A stretch of DNA of 64,000 nt from a bacterium 1XD42-76. GTDB taxonomy: Bacteria; Bacillota; Clostridia; Lachnospirales; Lachnospiraceae. Positions 27,216 through 37,334 of the stretch are shown one piece after another. The position numbers were made by a program, and so were the translations under genes. The notes under the pieces were generated by a model, which saw only the letters and a program-made list of their open reading frames with translations, ran no database searches and was not told where the DNA came from. The DNA lies in the NCBI GenBank assembly GCA_009917545.1, contig QZDW01000014.1, positions 62,001 to 126,000 of the forward strand, written 5' to 3'. Positions within the stretch are counted from its first letter, which is position 1. Every line of letters begins with the position of its first letter.

Positions 27216-28215
27216 TGTAAGAAATTATCTGGCCCGGTGTATGGAGTCTCTGGCGGCACAGACGTATTCGGATATGGAGATTATTCTGGTGGATGACGGT
27301 TCTGACGATGGTTCCGGTGCAGTGTGCGATGGCTACGCAAAAAGACAGGGGGTCCAGGTGATTCACCAGGAAAACGGCGGCCTGGGGATGGCACGCAACC
27401 GCGGGTTGGATGCAGCTTGTGGAGAGTATGTTCTTTTTTTGGATCCAGATGATTATTATGATCCCCGGCTTGTGCAGAACCTGTGCGGGGCGGCAGAGCA
27501 TTACGATGCAGATCTTGTCATCGGCGGACTGACGACTGTGGGAAGGGATGGTAAGAAACAATCATGCGCCATATCGTACGAACAGGTATTTCGTTCGCAG
27601 GAAAGGATGAAAGAGCTTTTATTTCATACCGTAGGCTCGCCGCCAGAGGAACGCCTTGATTCCAAATATGGAGTAAGTGCTTGTGGAAGGTTGTACCGTC
27701 TGGAGGTTATCCGACGGGGCAGGATCCGCTTTCTTTCAGAGCGTCAGATGATTTCCGAGGATCTGATTTTTAATATAGACTTTTTGCGACATGCAAAAAG
27801 CGCTGTCGTCACCGCGGATGCCTTCTATTTTTATTGTACCAATGCAGGTTCCCTTTCAAAGCGGCACAGAGAAGACCGATTTGAAAAAGATATCGCACTC
27901 TGGATGGCAGTGGAGGAACGTCTGGCAGGGTATCCGGAGAAAGAATGCAGGCTGTGTTTACAACGGCTGCTGATCAGCCGGGCCAGATATGATATCATCC
28001 AGGAGGCGGATTATTATGATCTGGTGAATCCGTCGTATCCGTTTAAGAAAAAAGTGTCAGAAATTGTGCATGCTCCGCTGCTTTGTGAGGTACTAAAGGA
28101 CTATCCCTGGTGGAAGCTGCCGCGAATGCAGGCAATATTTGCATGGTTTATGAAGCAGCAGAAGGTATGGAGCATGCTGGTGCTGATTCGTCTGAGGCGG
28201 AGATTTTTCTTATAA
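27184..28215 (+). CDS. Glycosyltransferase family 2
   Basis: A 343-residue GT-A enzyme. It starts KISVVIPVYNVRNYLARCME, with the nucleotide-binding ILVDDGSDDGS and the DxD-type FLDPDDYYDP. The C-terminal ~100 residues are basic and amphipathic, suggesting peripheral membrane attachment. GGAGG precedes ATG 27184, inside the end of the previous gene. It transfers a sugar from a nucleotide donor to the lipid-linked acceptor. Confidence 0.9.
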   Translation: MKISVVIPVYNVRNYLARCMESLAAQTYSDMEIILVDDGSDDGSGAVCDGYAKRQGVQVIHQENGGLGMARNRGLDAACGEYVLFLDPDDYYDPRLVQNLCGAAEHYDADLVIGGLTTVGRDGKKQSCAISYEQVFRSQERMKELLFHTVGSPPEERLDSKYGVSACGRLYRLEVIRRGRIRFLSERQMISEDLIFNIDFLRHAKSAVVTADAFYFYCTNAGSLSKRHREDRFEKDIALWMAVEERLAGYPEKECRLCLQRLLISRARYDIIQEADYYDLVNPSYPFKKKVSEIVHAPLLCEVLKDYPWWKLPRMQAIFAWFMKQQKVWSMLVLIRLRRRFFL

Positions 28216-28244
28216 AACAGTCGGTATAAAGGAGAATACACAGG

Positions 28245-29342
28245 ATGAGTAATCCGTTAGCCAGTGTAATCATTCCGGTTTATAATGCCGGGGCGTATCT
28301 GGAGGAATGCGTTGATTCAATCCGTGGTCAGACATATTCTCATTTGGAGATCATTCTGGTGGACGACGGTTCTACGGATGGAGGAGGCCGGATATGTGAC
28401 GGATTTTCCGAAGAGGATCCGCGTATCCAGGTTATCCATCAGGAAAATAAAGGAGTAAGCGCTGCCCGGAATGCGGGGCTTGATGCAGCAAAGGGAAAGT
28501 ATATTTATTTTGTGGACAGCGACGACTGGGTGGCAGAAACGATGGTGGAAGAATCTGTCCTGGTTATGGAGCAGAAGGGCTATGATACTTGCTCCTGGGG
28601 GTATATGGTCTGCGAGGGGGAAAACAGCCTTTATTGCGGACGCTGGGAGACGAATCTTTTCCAATTTCCCACAGAGGAGAAAAAAAGGAATTTTCTCTGC
28701 CGGTATTTTCTGGCGTACCGGCTCGGATGGGGCGTCACGTTCCATGCATTCCGGCGGGATATCATCGAGCGTGGCCGCCTGCGTTTTCTCCCCGAAGTAA
28801 AAATATATGAGGACATGGATTTTTGTTTCCGATATCTGCTCGGGTGTCAAAATCTGTATTATATTCCCAAACCGTTTTATGTTTATCGGCAGCACAGCGC
28901 TTCCGCCACACATACGAGCAAGCTGCCCAAATGGGCGGCACATATGCTGCATGTAGTTCGACAGCAGGAGCGGGTGTTGTCCGGCCGGACTGTGGTTCAG
29001 CCGTTTTATATTTACAGCGGAGTGATTTTGACGGGATTTGTGGATAGTTACAATTTTATGAAAGATCAGTCAGCCGAATACAGGCTCCGCCAAACGGTCG
29101 AATGCTTTTCATCCACAGAGGACTGGCTGTGGCTGGTGGAAAAAGCCCAGGAGGCTGGTGCAAACCGGTCTGCCATCCGGCGGGTATGCGGGCTGCGCCA
29201 GGGCGGACGAATCAGCGCATTTTATCAATACATTTTATGCGGAGACTCAACCCCTTTTTGCAGATGGGATCAGGTGCAGAAAGGTTATGAGAGGCTTCGG
29301 GATATAAAGGTATGGCTGCTGCGCAGGTGGACGGCGCGATGA
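28245..29342 (+). CDS. Glycosyltransferase family 2 (tandem paralogue 1)
   Basis: A 365-residue GT-A enzyme with ASVIIPVYNAGAYLEECVDS, ILVDDGSTDGGG, the donor/metal site YFVDSDDWV and the acceptor-side YEDMDFCFRY. It is clearly paralogous to the next gene along its whole length, including the C-terminal region (RRVCGLRQGGRISAFYQYIL). GGAG at 28231-28234 is about 10 bp before ATG 28245. Confidence 0.9.
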   Translation: MSNPLASVIIPVYNAGAYLEECVDSIRGQTYSHLEIILVDDGSTDGGGRICDGFSEEDPRIQVIHQENKGVSAARNAGLDAAKGKYIYFVDSDDWVAETMVEESVLVMEQKGYDTCSWGYMVCEGENSLYCGRWETNLFQFPTEEKKRNFLCRYFLAYRLGWGVTFHAFRRDIIERGRLRFLPEVKIYEDMDFCFRYLLGCQNLYYIPKPFYVYRQHSASATHTSKLPKWAAHMLHVVRQQERVLSGRTVVQPFYIYSGVILTGFVDSYNFMKDQSAEYRLRQTVECFSSTEDWLWLVEKAQEAGANRSAIRRVCGLRQGGRISAFYQYILCGDSTPFCRWDQVQKGYERLRDIKVWLLRRWTAR

Positions 29343-29361
29343 CAGGAGAGGAAGGATTATC

Positions 29362-30459
29362 ATGATGGCTCCATTGGCCAGTATCATCATTCCGGTTTAT
29401 AATGTGGAAAAATTCCTTGAAAGATGTCTGGCGTCTGTCTGTGCACAGACCTATGCCCGACTGGAGATCATTCTGGTAGACGATGGCTCCGCAGATGCCA
29501 GCGGGCAGATATGTGACAGATTTTCGGAAAAGGATCCGCGTATCCAGGTGATCCACCAGAAAAATGAAGGAGTCAGTGCTGCCCGGAACAAAGGCCTGGA
29601 GGCGGCAAAGGGAAAATATATCTATTTTGTGGATGGCGATGACTGGGTGGATGATACAATGGTGGAGGAGACGGTCTTTGTGATGGAGGCGGGAGGGTAT
29701 GACGCCTGCACCTGGGGGCATTACATCGTGCAGGACGAAGGAGGAAGCCTCTATTTTGGGCGGAAAAAAACAATGCTGTTCCGATTTTCCACAGAAGAGG
29801 AGAAGAGGCATTTTCTATGCCGCTGGCTTCTGCCCTGCCGGCTGGACTGGTCTGTCTGGAGCCGGGTATTCCGGCGGGACGTGATTGAACATAACAGAAT
29901 CCGTTTTGCCGCAAATCAGAAAATTTTTGAGGATCTGGATTTTTCCTTCCGTTATCTGGCCTGCTGCCAGAATCTGTATTACATTCCCAGGCCGTTTTAT
30001 CATTACAGACAGCATAGCACATCTGCCTTGCATGCGAACACGCTTGAGAGATGGACGACTGACACGCTGGAGATGACCCGACGACAAGAGAGCATGCTGG
30101 CAGGCCAGAGTTTGTTTGAACCTTTTTTTATCTATACAGGGACGGTTCTGACTGTACTGCTGGATAACTTTGTGACCAAAGGGGAGGCTGGACAGGGACT
30201 TGCCCAGGCAGTCAACTGCTTTGAAGCATGTAAGGATTGGGAGTATCTGAAGGAACAGGCGCAGAGGGCAGCAGAGAACCGGACGGCTGTCAGGAGAGCC
30301 TGCGGATGGCGTCTGGGCGGACAGGTAAATGGTTTTTTTCAGTATATCCTGACCCGGGATGCAGTGCCCTATCAGCGGGCATACCGGGTACAGTGCTGCT
30401 ATACGGCGATTCGTACTTTGAAAAATAAATGGTTCTGCGGCAGGAGGGGAGGCGTGTGA
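29362..30459 (+). CDS. Glycosyltransferase family 2 (tandem paralogue 2)
   Basis: A 365-residue GT-A enzyme, same length and layout as its upstream neighbour: ASIIIPVYNVEKFLERCLAS, ILVDDGSADASG, YFVDGDDWVDD, FEDLDFSFRY and RRACGWRLGGQVNGFFQYIL. The second Ser of the neighbour's VDSDDW is Gly here (VDGDDW), which may alter donor choice. A double ATG at 29362/29365 leaves the exact start open. The gene ends in GTGTGA, overlapping the next start. Confidence 0.9.
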   Translation: MMAPLASIIIPVYNVEKFLERCLASVCAQTYARLEIILVDDGSADASGQICDRFSEKDPRIQVIHQKNEGVSAARNKGLEAAKGKYIYFVDGDDWVDDTMVEETVFVMEAGGYDACTWGHYIVQDEGGSLYFGRKKTMLFRFSTEEEKRHFLCRWLLPCRLDWSVWSRVFRRDVIEHNRIRFAANQKIFEDLDFSFRYLACCQNLYYIPRPFYHYRQHSTSALHANTLERWTTDTLEMTRRQESMLAGQSLFEPFFIYTGTVLTVLLDNFVTKGEAGQGLAQAVNCFEACKDWEYLKEQAQRAAENRTAVRRACGWRLGGQVNGFFQYILTRDAVPYQRAYRVQCCYTAIRTLKNKWFCGRRGGV

Positions 30460-31523
30460 AAGTATCGGTGATTGTACCGGTTTATAATGTGGAAGCCTGG
30501 CTCGCAGCGTGTCTGGATTCGCTTTTGGAGCAGGGGCTGTCTGATACGGAATATGAGATTATCTGTGTGAACGACGGCAGTACGGACCGAAGCGGAGAGA
30601 TCGCCAGGGATTATGCAGAGCGATACCGCCAGATTCGTGTGATCAGTCAGGCGAATGCAGGGCTAAGCAGTGCAAGGAATGCCGGTATTCGTGAAGCGGC
30701 AGGCGAATATGCGGCCTTCATTGATTCTGACGACCTGCTGGCCCCAAATGTCCTGGCCGGATTATACCATCTGGCGTCAATAAACAGCTTAGATCAGCTG
30801 TTATTTGATTTTGAACGTTTCCGGGATGGAACGAATGTGCTGCCCGCCGGGCAGGGCGTGGATCGAAAGCGGTTTATGCTGTTCCGGGATTCACAGAGTA
30901 TGAGAAACTGTAAACTTGTGCCGGCCTGGCGGACGGCCTGGAATTATCTGGTGCGCCTTTCCGTTTTAAGAAAATACAGGCTGGAATTTCCGGAAGGAGT
31001 TATTTTTGAGGATGCAGAGTTTAACTTCTGGCTGGACCGCTGTGTAGACCGCTGCGGCTATCTGAACCAGAAGCTGTATTATTACAGACAGCGTGAGGGC
31101 AGTATTTTGCGGACTTTTATGAGCGATCCGTACTTTCCACGCTACATTCAGGGGCGGATAAAGCTTGCAGCACATCACAAAGCACGCCTGGAAGATTACC
31201 ATGCCGGGATACTGCCGGAACTTTGGCGTCCTGTGAGTGAAGTAGAACTGGAAGAGCGTCTGATTGACGAAGTGCAGGGGATCTTAAACCGTCTGCTGGC
31301 AAAGGGGGAACAGAAAATTTTCCGACAGACATTGACAGCATTAAGTGCCCAGGGACTCTATCCCTACCCTATGCGGATCAAGCGGCTTTGGCGGCAAAGA
31401 AATTTTCGGAGACAGATGACAGATGTAATCAGCTTTTTGTTCCCGGTGCAGGGCTATCTTCTGCTTTGCATGTGGTTCAGGATACATCTGCTGCCATACG
31501 ATTCTGAAAAGCATCAGGAATAA
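30456..31523 (+). CDS. Glycosyltransferase family 2
   Basis: A 355-residue GT-A enzyme beginning KVSVIVPVYNVEAWLAACLD, with CVNDGSTDRSG and AFIDSDDLLAP. The GTG at 30456 overlaps the stop of the previous gene (GTGTGA) and has GGAGGGGAGG just upstream. An in-frame ATG at 30429 would add nine residues. Translational coupling to the paralogue pair is likely. Confidence 0.9.
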   Translation: MKVSVIVPVYNVEAWLAACLDSLLEQGLSDTEYEIICVNDGSTDRSGEIARDYAERYRQIRVISQANAGLSSARNAGIREAAGEYAAFIDSDDLLAPNVLAGLYHLASINSLDQLLFDFERFRDGTNVLPAGQGVDRKRFMLFRDSQSMRNCKLVPAWRTAWNYLVRLSVLRKYRLEFPEGVIFEDAEFNFWLDRCVDRCGYLNQKLYYYRQREGSILRTFMSDPYFPRYIQGRIKLAAHHKARLEDYHAGILPELWRPVSEVELEERLIDEVQGILNRLLAKGEQKIFRQTLTALSAQGLYPYPMRIKRLWRQRNFRRQMTDVISFLFPVQGYLLLCMWFRIHLLPYDSEKHQE

Positions 31524-31540
31524 AAATGTGGGAGATATGG

Positions 31541-32917
31541 ATGAAAAAAGGGATTGTCTTTGGTGTACTCATATGTTTGCTGCTGTGCGGCTTCATTCCC
31601 GCCAGACGGCAGGATGATATGGAAACAGTTGCAGGGGCACAAAATTTCCGGGATACAGAGGCTGCGTTTTATGCCAATGTCCGGGACTACGGGGCGGTCG
31701 GTGATGCCATGTACCATCATCCACTGGGAGAACCGGCGGATGAGTGGCTGTACTGGGCAGGACATTTTTCACGGATCGCTACGGCCAGATATCACATTCC
31801 CTGTTTTGGGGAAGACAATGATATGGCATTTCAGGTCATAGCGGACAGTGCGTCCCCGGCAGGGCGTCAAATCCGTCTGTCAGAGGTGAATCCGGGACAG
31901 ACATCCTACACCCCGTCTGTGGGTGATATCGTTGTAGAATATACGGGGGCGGATATGAGCGCTTCTGTTTTGGCCACAGATGACAGTGCTGCTTTTGAGA
32001 CGGCAATCCGCGCCGGGGAAGGCTTCCTGTATCTTCCGGAGGGGGATTACCTGATTAGTCAGTTGACCGCGGTAAAAATCAAAGACTTAAAAGGGCCAGG
32101 GAAAGTTTGGCTGAAAGAGTGGATGGGTGGTAGTGTTTATTATCTGGCGGCAGGAATTTCGGATGTGCTGCTCTATAAAAATTATGGATGGATTGACGAG
32201 AAGCACTTTCATGATGATATCTGGCGGGATATGCACTGGGTTACATGTCTGCCGCAGGTCAGGGGTTGGACGTCTAGTATGGAGTTTACCGGTAATATAT
32301 CGCCTCGTATGGAATTCGATTTTCACAGCACCAGGGATAATCTAAACGTATGGCTGACTGTGCAGCCGGCAGTGGAGGAAGAGGCGTTTCCTGATTCTGT
32401 AACCGTTTGTATTATGGATATGTCGGCCAACTACACGGAAAAAGGCAGCAGAAAATGGAGCCGTGCAGCCGGTGGGGGGACAGGGGGAGGCTTCTTCCGT
32501 TTGTCCTGGGACGGGACGAGTGAGAATATCTCAGAGCCGGCCTGGAAAGACTGTGGTTCGTGGGTGGAAATCACACTGCAAAAAGAGGATCTGTTCCGTC
32601 AAAATGAAAACGGAGAGATGGAACTATGGGGACTGCACTGCTGGAGTACGGATTCCGAGAGTCTCGATGGCAGAGCGGTGGAATTTGTCTGTAATACGGC
32701 CCGTGTCTGGTTGAAGGAAGAGGGCATGGATGGCTGTCTGATGTGCGATATAGGAGGCGATATGCGTACGTCCTGGGAAAACCGGGGAGTAAAGGAAGGA
32801 TTCATTCTGGAGGCATGCGACAGCGCAGTACAATATCTTACATCGCATCCCCGGAGATTTTATGCCTATACAGTACCAGATGAAGAATATGAGCACTACT
32901 GGCCGTTTCCTTCATAA
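31541..32917 (+). CDS. Secreted pectate-lyase-superfamily (beta-helix-type) protein
   Basis: A 458-residue protein. MKKGIVFGVLICLLLCGFIP is a signal peptide from ATG 31541, with GGGAG at 31529-31533; ATG 31526 adds five residues before it. Residues ~50-60 read NVRDYGAVGD, the entry motif of the Pectate_lyase_3/GH28-type right-handed beta-helix. The expected DDSAAFETAI and LPEGDYLIS follow at about 147-175. The rest lacks clear catalytic carboxylates I can assign and has a Trp-rich C-terminal half. It may bind, trim or modify the exported polysaccharide outside the cell. It is the only evidently secreted enzyme in the locus. Confidence 0.7.
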   Translation: MKKGIVFGVLICLLLCGFIPARRQDDMETVAGAQNFRDTEAAFYANVRDYGAVGDAMYHHPLGEPADEWLYWAGHFSRIATARYHIPCFGEDNDMAFQVIADSASPAGRQIRLSEVNPGQTSYTPSVGDIVVEYTGADMSASVLATDDSAAFETAIRAGEGFLYLPEGDYLISQLTAVKIKDLKGPGKVWLKEWMGGSVYYLAAGISDVLLYKNYGWIDEKHFHDDIWRDMHWVTCLPQVRGWTSSMEFTGNISPRMEFDFHSTRDNLNVWLTVQPAVEEEAFPDSVTVCIMDMSANYTEKGSRKWSRAAGGGTGGGFFRLSWDGTSENISEPAWKDCGSWVEITLQKEDLFRQNENGEMELWGLHCWSTDSESLDGRAVEFVCNTARVWLKEEGMDGCLMCDIGGDMRTSWENRGVKEGFILEACDSAVQYLTSHPRRFYAYTVPDEEYEHYWPFPS

Positions 32918-32947
32918 GCGTGTGAAGATAAAGGAGATACAAGGAAT

Positions 32948-34987
32948 ATGGAGAAACCTGTTATTTCTGTCATCATACCGGTATATAAGGTAGAACCGTA
33001 TCTTGACCTGTGTGTCACGACTGTGGTTCACCAGACATATAAAAATCTGGATATCATTCTGATAGATGATGGTTCCCCGGACCGGTGCCCCCGTATGTGT
33101 GACGACTGGGCGGCAAAAGATAACCGTATACGGGTAATACATAAAGCGAATAGCGGGCTTTCTGATGCCAGAAACTGCGGACTGCGGGCGGCTGCAGGGG
33201 AGTATGTTGCTTTTGTTGATTCAGATGACTGGATATCACTTGTTATGTTAGAAAGGCTGGAAGAGGCAATCGAGCATTACGATGCAGATATGGCGATGTG
33301 CCAGTTTACAAATGCTTATGCGGATGGTGTCTTCGAAAAACATATGCAGGAGAAGTACCCGGACGAGCTTCTTTCTGCCAGGAATGCAGTGGAACTTCTT
33401 CTCGAGGATGCCAGGGTGACAAGTCATGTATGGAGAAAACTGTATAAGCGGAAACGGATTCCTGCGGACTGCTTTCCAGCTGGCATGTATTTCGAGGATA
33501 TCTGTGTCATGCCGGATTTATTCCTGAACTGCCGGAAAATTATCTGTCTGGATGATGCATACTATTTTTACAGGGATAATCCGAACGGAATCGTGAGAAT
33601 GAAAAAGATATCGGCGATACGGGATTACCTGAAAAGCCTGTACATGCGCGATCAGAGAATCCGGGAGCTCTTGCCTGATCTGCGCGATAAAAATGAAAGA
33701 GCAAAGCTTTGCGGAATTTTCAGGGCATGGTGGGATCTGAAGCAGAGTGAGGAAACGGGAGTGGAAAAGGAGGCGTTTAGAACTGCGCTGCAGAAAGAAA
33801 TATCGGAAATAAAGATCAGTCTGCTCATGCAGCCTTCTCCCTCCGGATATGGGCGCATGAGGCCAGACATTCTGATGGTGAAGTTGTGCCCCGGCCTGGA
33901 GCGGCTCCTGTATGGTTTCATGCTGTCAGATCAGTCATATTATATGAGAGCCTATAAAAGGGTGAAACGAATCTGTGAAAATGCCAGACAGTTGTACCGA
34001 ATGCGCCGGGAAGTGTGGGGGTGTCAAAAAATATTTTGGCTTTTTTGTATCCCGGAACATGGCAATCTGGGAGATCAGGCAATCTTGCTTGCGGAGGAGG
34101 CGTTCATAAAGCACTACTTCTCTGAATACCGGCTTTATAAGGTTCCTTTCGGGCAGATGAGCGAAGGTCTTTTCCAGGTGCTCGCCGGACTGGTGCGGTC
34201 CGGGGATTACTGCGCCATCCAGGGCGGCGGGAACATGGGAACGCTTTATCCGGGCATTCATCAGTACCAGGAACGGATGATTTACGCGCTGCGTAAAAAA
34301 AGCTTGTTTGTGTTTCCGCAGACCTTTTATTACAGCAGGGATGGGCAGGGGGAACAGGTGCTTCGGAAAACGCAGGAAATCTACAATAAATGTGAGCATC
34401 TGCGTCTGTTTGCAAGGGAGTCTGTTTCTTACGCATTCCTCAAAAAGCATTTTCCAGCCACACAAAGCGTTCTGATGCCGGACATGGTGCTTTCTCTGCC
34501 TGCTTTTAAGAGTTCTAAGATACGGAGCGGCGCGTTGGCAGGGATTCGATTCGATGCCGAACGGACGATTACAGACCGCGGATATGGGAAGCTCCTTACT
34601 GTGCTGGAGAAACATTTTAGCCGGGTAGAGGATTTTGATACCCATGTATACAGGAATTTGAACAGCAATGAGGCGAAAAAAGAGATCATCAGGCTTTGGG
34701 AGAGGATGGCTGGCGCCGAGGTTGTAGTAACAGACCGTCTGCATGGAATGATCTTTGCGGCGATTACACAGACACCATGTGTTTTGCTGCTTAGCAAAAG
34801 TCATAAGATCGAGGGCGTCTACCAGTGGCTTAAGCCGCTGCCATATATTCGTCTGGCACATGATGAACAGGGACTGGAAGAGGCGTTACAACAAGTCATG
34901 TCTGTAGAGCATCCAGTGTACTTCGTGGAAGGCCTGCGGGAAAAGTTTCATGAGATGGCCCGGCTCATTCGGGAGGAGACAGTATGA
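32948..34987 (+). CDS. Bifunctional GT2 glycosyltransferase - polysaccharide pyruvyl transferase
   Basis: A 679-residue fusion. Residues 1-~330 are GT2: ISVIIPVYKVEPYLDLCV, ILIDDGSPDRCP, AFVDSDDWIS and FEDICVMPDL. Residues ~355-665 are a PF04230-type pyruvyl transferase: PEHGNLGDQAILLAEEAF, CAIQGGGNMG and VVTDRLHGMIFAAITQTPCV, the family's conserved GD, GGG and DRxHG blocks. I infer that it adds a sugar and then decorates it with ketal-linked pyruvate from phosphoenolpyruvate, giving acidic EPS. Its stop is in ATGA overlap with the small ORF at 34984. Confidence 0.85.
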   Translation: MEKPVISVIIPVYKVEPYLDLCVTTVVHQTYKNLDIILIDDGSPDRCPRMCDDWAAKDNRIRVIHKANSGLSDARNCGLRAAAGEYVAFVDSDDWISLVMLERLEEAIEHYDADMAMCQFTNAYADGVFEKHMQEKYPDELLSARNAVELLLEDARVTSHVWRKLYKRKRIPADCFPAGMYFEDICVMPDLFLNCRKIICLDDAYYFYRDNPNGIVRMKKISAIRDYLKSLYMRDQRIRELLPDLRDKNERAKLCGIFRAWWDLKQSEETGVEKEAFRTALQKEISEIKISLLMQPSPSGYGRMRPDILMVKLCPGLERLLYGFMLSDQSYYMRAYKRVKRICENARQLYRMRREVWGCQKIFWLFCIPEHGNLGDQAILLAEEAFIKHYFSEYRLYKVPFGQMSEGLFQVLAGLVRSGDYCAIQGGGNMGTLYPGIHQYQERMIYALRKKSLFVFPQTFYYSRDGQGEQVLRKTQEIYNKCEHLRLFARESVSYAFLKKHFPATQSVLMPDMVLSLPAFKSSKIRSGALAGIRFDAERTITDRGYGKLLTVLEKHFSRVEDFDTHVYRNLNSNEAKKEIIRLWERMAGAEVVVTDRLHGMIFAAITQTPCVLLLSKSHKIEGVYQWLKPLPYIRLAHDEQGLEEALQQVMSVEHPVYFVEGLREKFHEMARLIREETV

Positions 34988-35079
34988 CGGAACGGCAAAT
35001 GAGGATGTGGCAGTGTTTGTCGCAGAATACCGGAGCCAGGGACGGGCTGGAAACAGAGCAAAAGGAAAATTTATCATGA
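34984..35079 (+). CDS. 31-codon ORF coupling two EPS genes
   Basis: A short ORF whose ATG (34984) overlaps the stop of the fusion gene (ATGA) and whose stop overlaps the start of the flippase gene, again as ATGA at 35076-35079. GGAGGAG at 34972-34978 is a strong ribosome binding site with 5-bp spacing. The peptide (begins MTERQMRMWQC) has no recognisable domain or membrane segment. The flippase itself has only a weak site (AAAGG), so this mini-cistron may exist to deliver ribosomes to it. Confidence 0.5.
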   Translation: MTERQMRMWQCLSQNTGARDGLETEQKENLS

Positions 35080-36593
35080 ATCATTCAAGAACGCGAAAAT
35101 CAATTGCCAATCTTCTGTTCAGCCTGGCAGATCAGATACTGGTGATGGCCGTTTCCCTGGTGACGAGAACCGTATTTATCCGTGTATTTTCTGTCAGATA
35201 CCTGGGACTGAATGCAGTGTTTGGGGATGTGCTGGGGCTGCTTTCCCTGGCAGATTTGGGACTTGGGACTGCTATGAACTACAGCTTTTACAGGCCGTTA
35301 GCAGAGGGGGACGAACGTCAGCTGGCGGCATTGACTCATTTTTACCAGAAGCTATACCAGTATATTGCGGCTTTCATTGCAGTGCTGGGAACTTTGATGA
35401 TTCCGCTTCTTCCGTTTGTCGTAGATGTGGAATTTAGTGATTCCAGGCTTATTCTGTACTATCTTTTCTCTTTGGTGCAGGTAGTAGTATCTTACCTGTA
35501 TTGCAGTCGAATGGCGATTCTGTCTGCTGATCAGAAAAATTATATATCGACCGGTATCGGGATGGCAGTTAGTGTGCTGCGTATGATTTTTCAGCTGGCA
35601 GCAATGCTGTATCTGAAAAGCTATATCGCGTATCTGGCAGTTGGCGCCGGTTGTTCCCTTTTTAAAAATATTCTGGCTTCCCGGGCAGCATTTCGGGAAT
35701 ACCCTTTTATCAGACAGCGGGCAGAGTTAAGCAGTACGGAGAAAAAAGGGATATACAGAAACGTGGGTTCTGTCTTTTTGTATAAAGTATCCTCGCTTTT
35801 ATTGAATGCTACGGATAATATTCTGATTTCCGTTCTTGTGAGTACGGTTGCAGTGGGGCTGTACTCTAATTATCTGATGCTTCAAAGCAGGCTTTCGGGT
35901 TTTATTTCCCTGCTCTTTACTTCCCTGACGGCAAGTGTTGGCAATTTGATTGTAAAAGAAGGAGTGCAGCGGCGATACGAGATATTTCAGTGTGAACAGA
36001 CCGTCAGTTTCCTGATCTGCGCTGTGGCGGTGCCCTGTTACGTGGTATTATCCGGTGACTTTGTGTCTGTCTGGCTGGGAGAAGAGTACATGCTTCCGGG
36101 ACTGACCGTGTATGCAATGGGCCTCAATCTTTATCTGGGATGTGTCTTGCAGCCTCTGTGGTCTTACCGTGAGGCGACAGGGCTTTATGCACAGACAAAA
36201 TGGGTAATGACTGTCTGCGCTGTGTTTAATATCGTTTTATCCATTGTGCTGGGGATGTGGCTTGGAACGGCCGGGATCCTATTTGCTTCATCTGTTTCCA
36301 GGCTGGCGACATACGTCTGGTATGAGCCAAGGATTTTGTTCCGGAAATATTTTAACGAAAATGTGAAACTATATTTTCGGCAGATGATAAGAAATGTGAT
36401 TTTAACCGCTGGACTGACAATATGCCTGGAACGGATCGGCGCGGGATTTTTGGCAGCCTCATGGAACATGTGGTTCGTGAAAGCAATATTGACCGGGGGA
36501 AGCTGCCTGCTCGTGTCAGGGGTTGTCTATGGGCGCTCTGAATATCTGGCTTTGTTGTGGAGAAAATTAAAAAGCTCACTACAGACCTCATAA
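35076..36593 (+). CDS. Polysaccharide flippase, Wzx/PST family
   Basis: A 505-residue MOP-superfamily flippase with about twelve to fourteen membrane segments. Recognisable stretches are RTVFIRVFSVRYLGLNAVFG, LSLADLGLGTAM and, in the second half, YSNYLMLQSRLSGF. It translocates the lipid-linked repeat unit to the outer face of the membrane for the polymerase. ATG 35076 matches family N-termini (basic head, then the first helix); a longer frame from 34950 overlaps the previous gene and adds 42 unrelated residues. It is the last biosynthetic gene of the EPS operon. Confidence 0.88.
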   Translation: MNHSRTRKSIANLLFSLADQILVMAVSLVTRTVFIRVFSVRYLGLNAVFGDVLGLLSLADLGLGTAMNYSFYRPLAEGDERQLAALTHFYQKLYQYIAAFIAVLGTLMIPLLPFVVDVEFSDSRLILYYLFSLVQVVVSYLYCSRMAILSADQKNYISTGIGMAVSVLRMIFQLAAMLYLKSYIAYLAVGAGCSLFKNILASRAAFREYPFIRQRAELSSTEKKGIYRNVGSVFLYKVSSLLLNATDNILISVLVSTVAVGLYSNYLMLQSRLSGFISLLFTSLTASVGNLIVKEGVQRRYEIFQCEQTVSFLICAVAVPCYVVLSGDFVSVWLGEEYMLPGLTVYAMGLNLYLGCVLQPLWSYREATGLYAQTKWVMTVCAVFNIVLSIVLGMWLGTAGILFASSVSRLATYVWYEPRILFRKYFNENVKLYFRQMIRNVILTAGLTICLERIGAGFLAASWNMWFVKAILTGGSCLLVSGVVYGRSEYLALLWRKLKSSLQTS

Positions 36594-36624
36594 CAAATTC
36601 TTTTTGTATGTTGCAAATCAGTAA

Positions 36625-37326
<702 letters not shown>

Positions 37327-37334
37327 TATGCCTG

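Noticed and set aside
33935-34861. Minus-strand open frame of 308 codons
   Set aside because: It is antisense to the pyruvyl transferase domain, which has strong motifs; no independent support.
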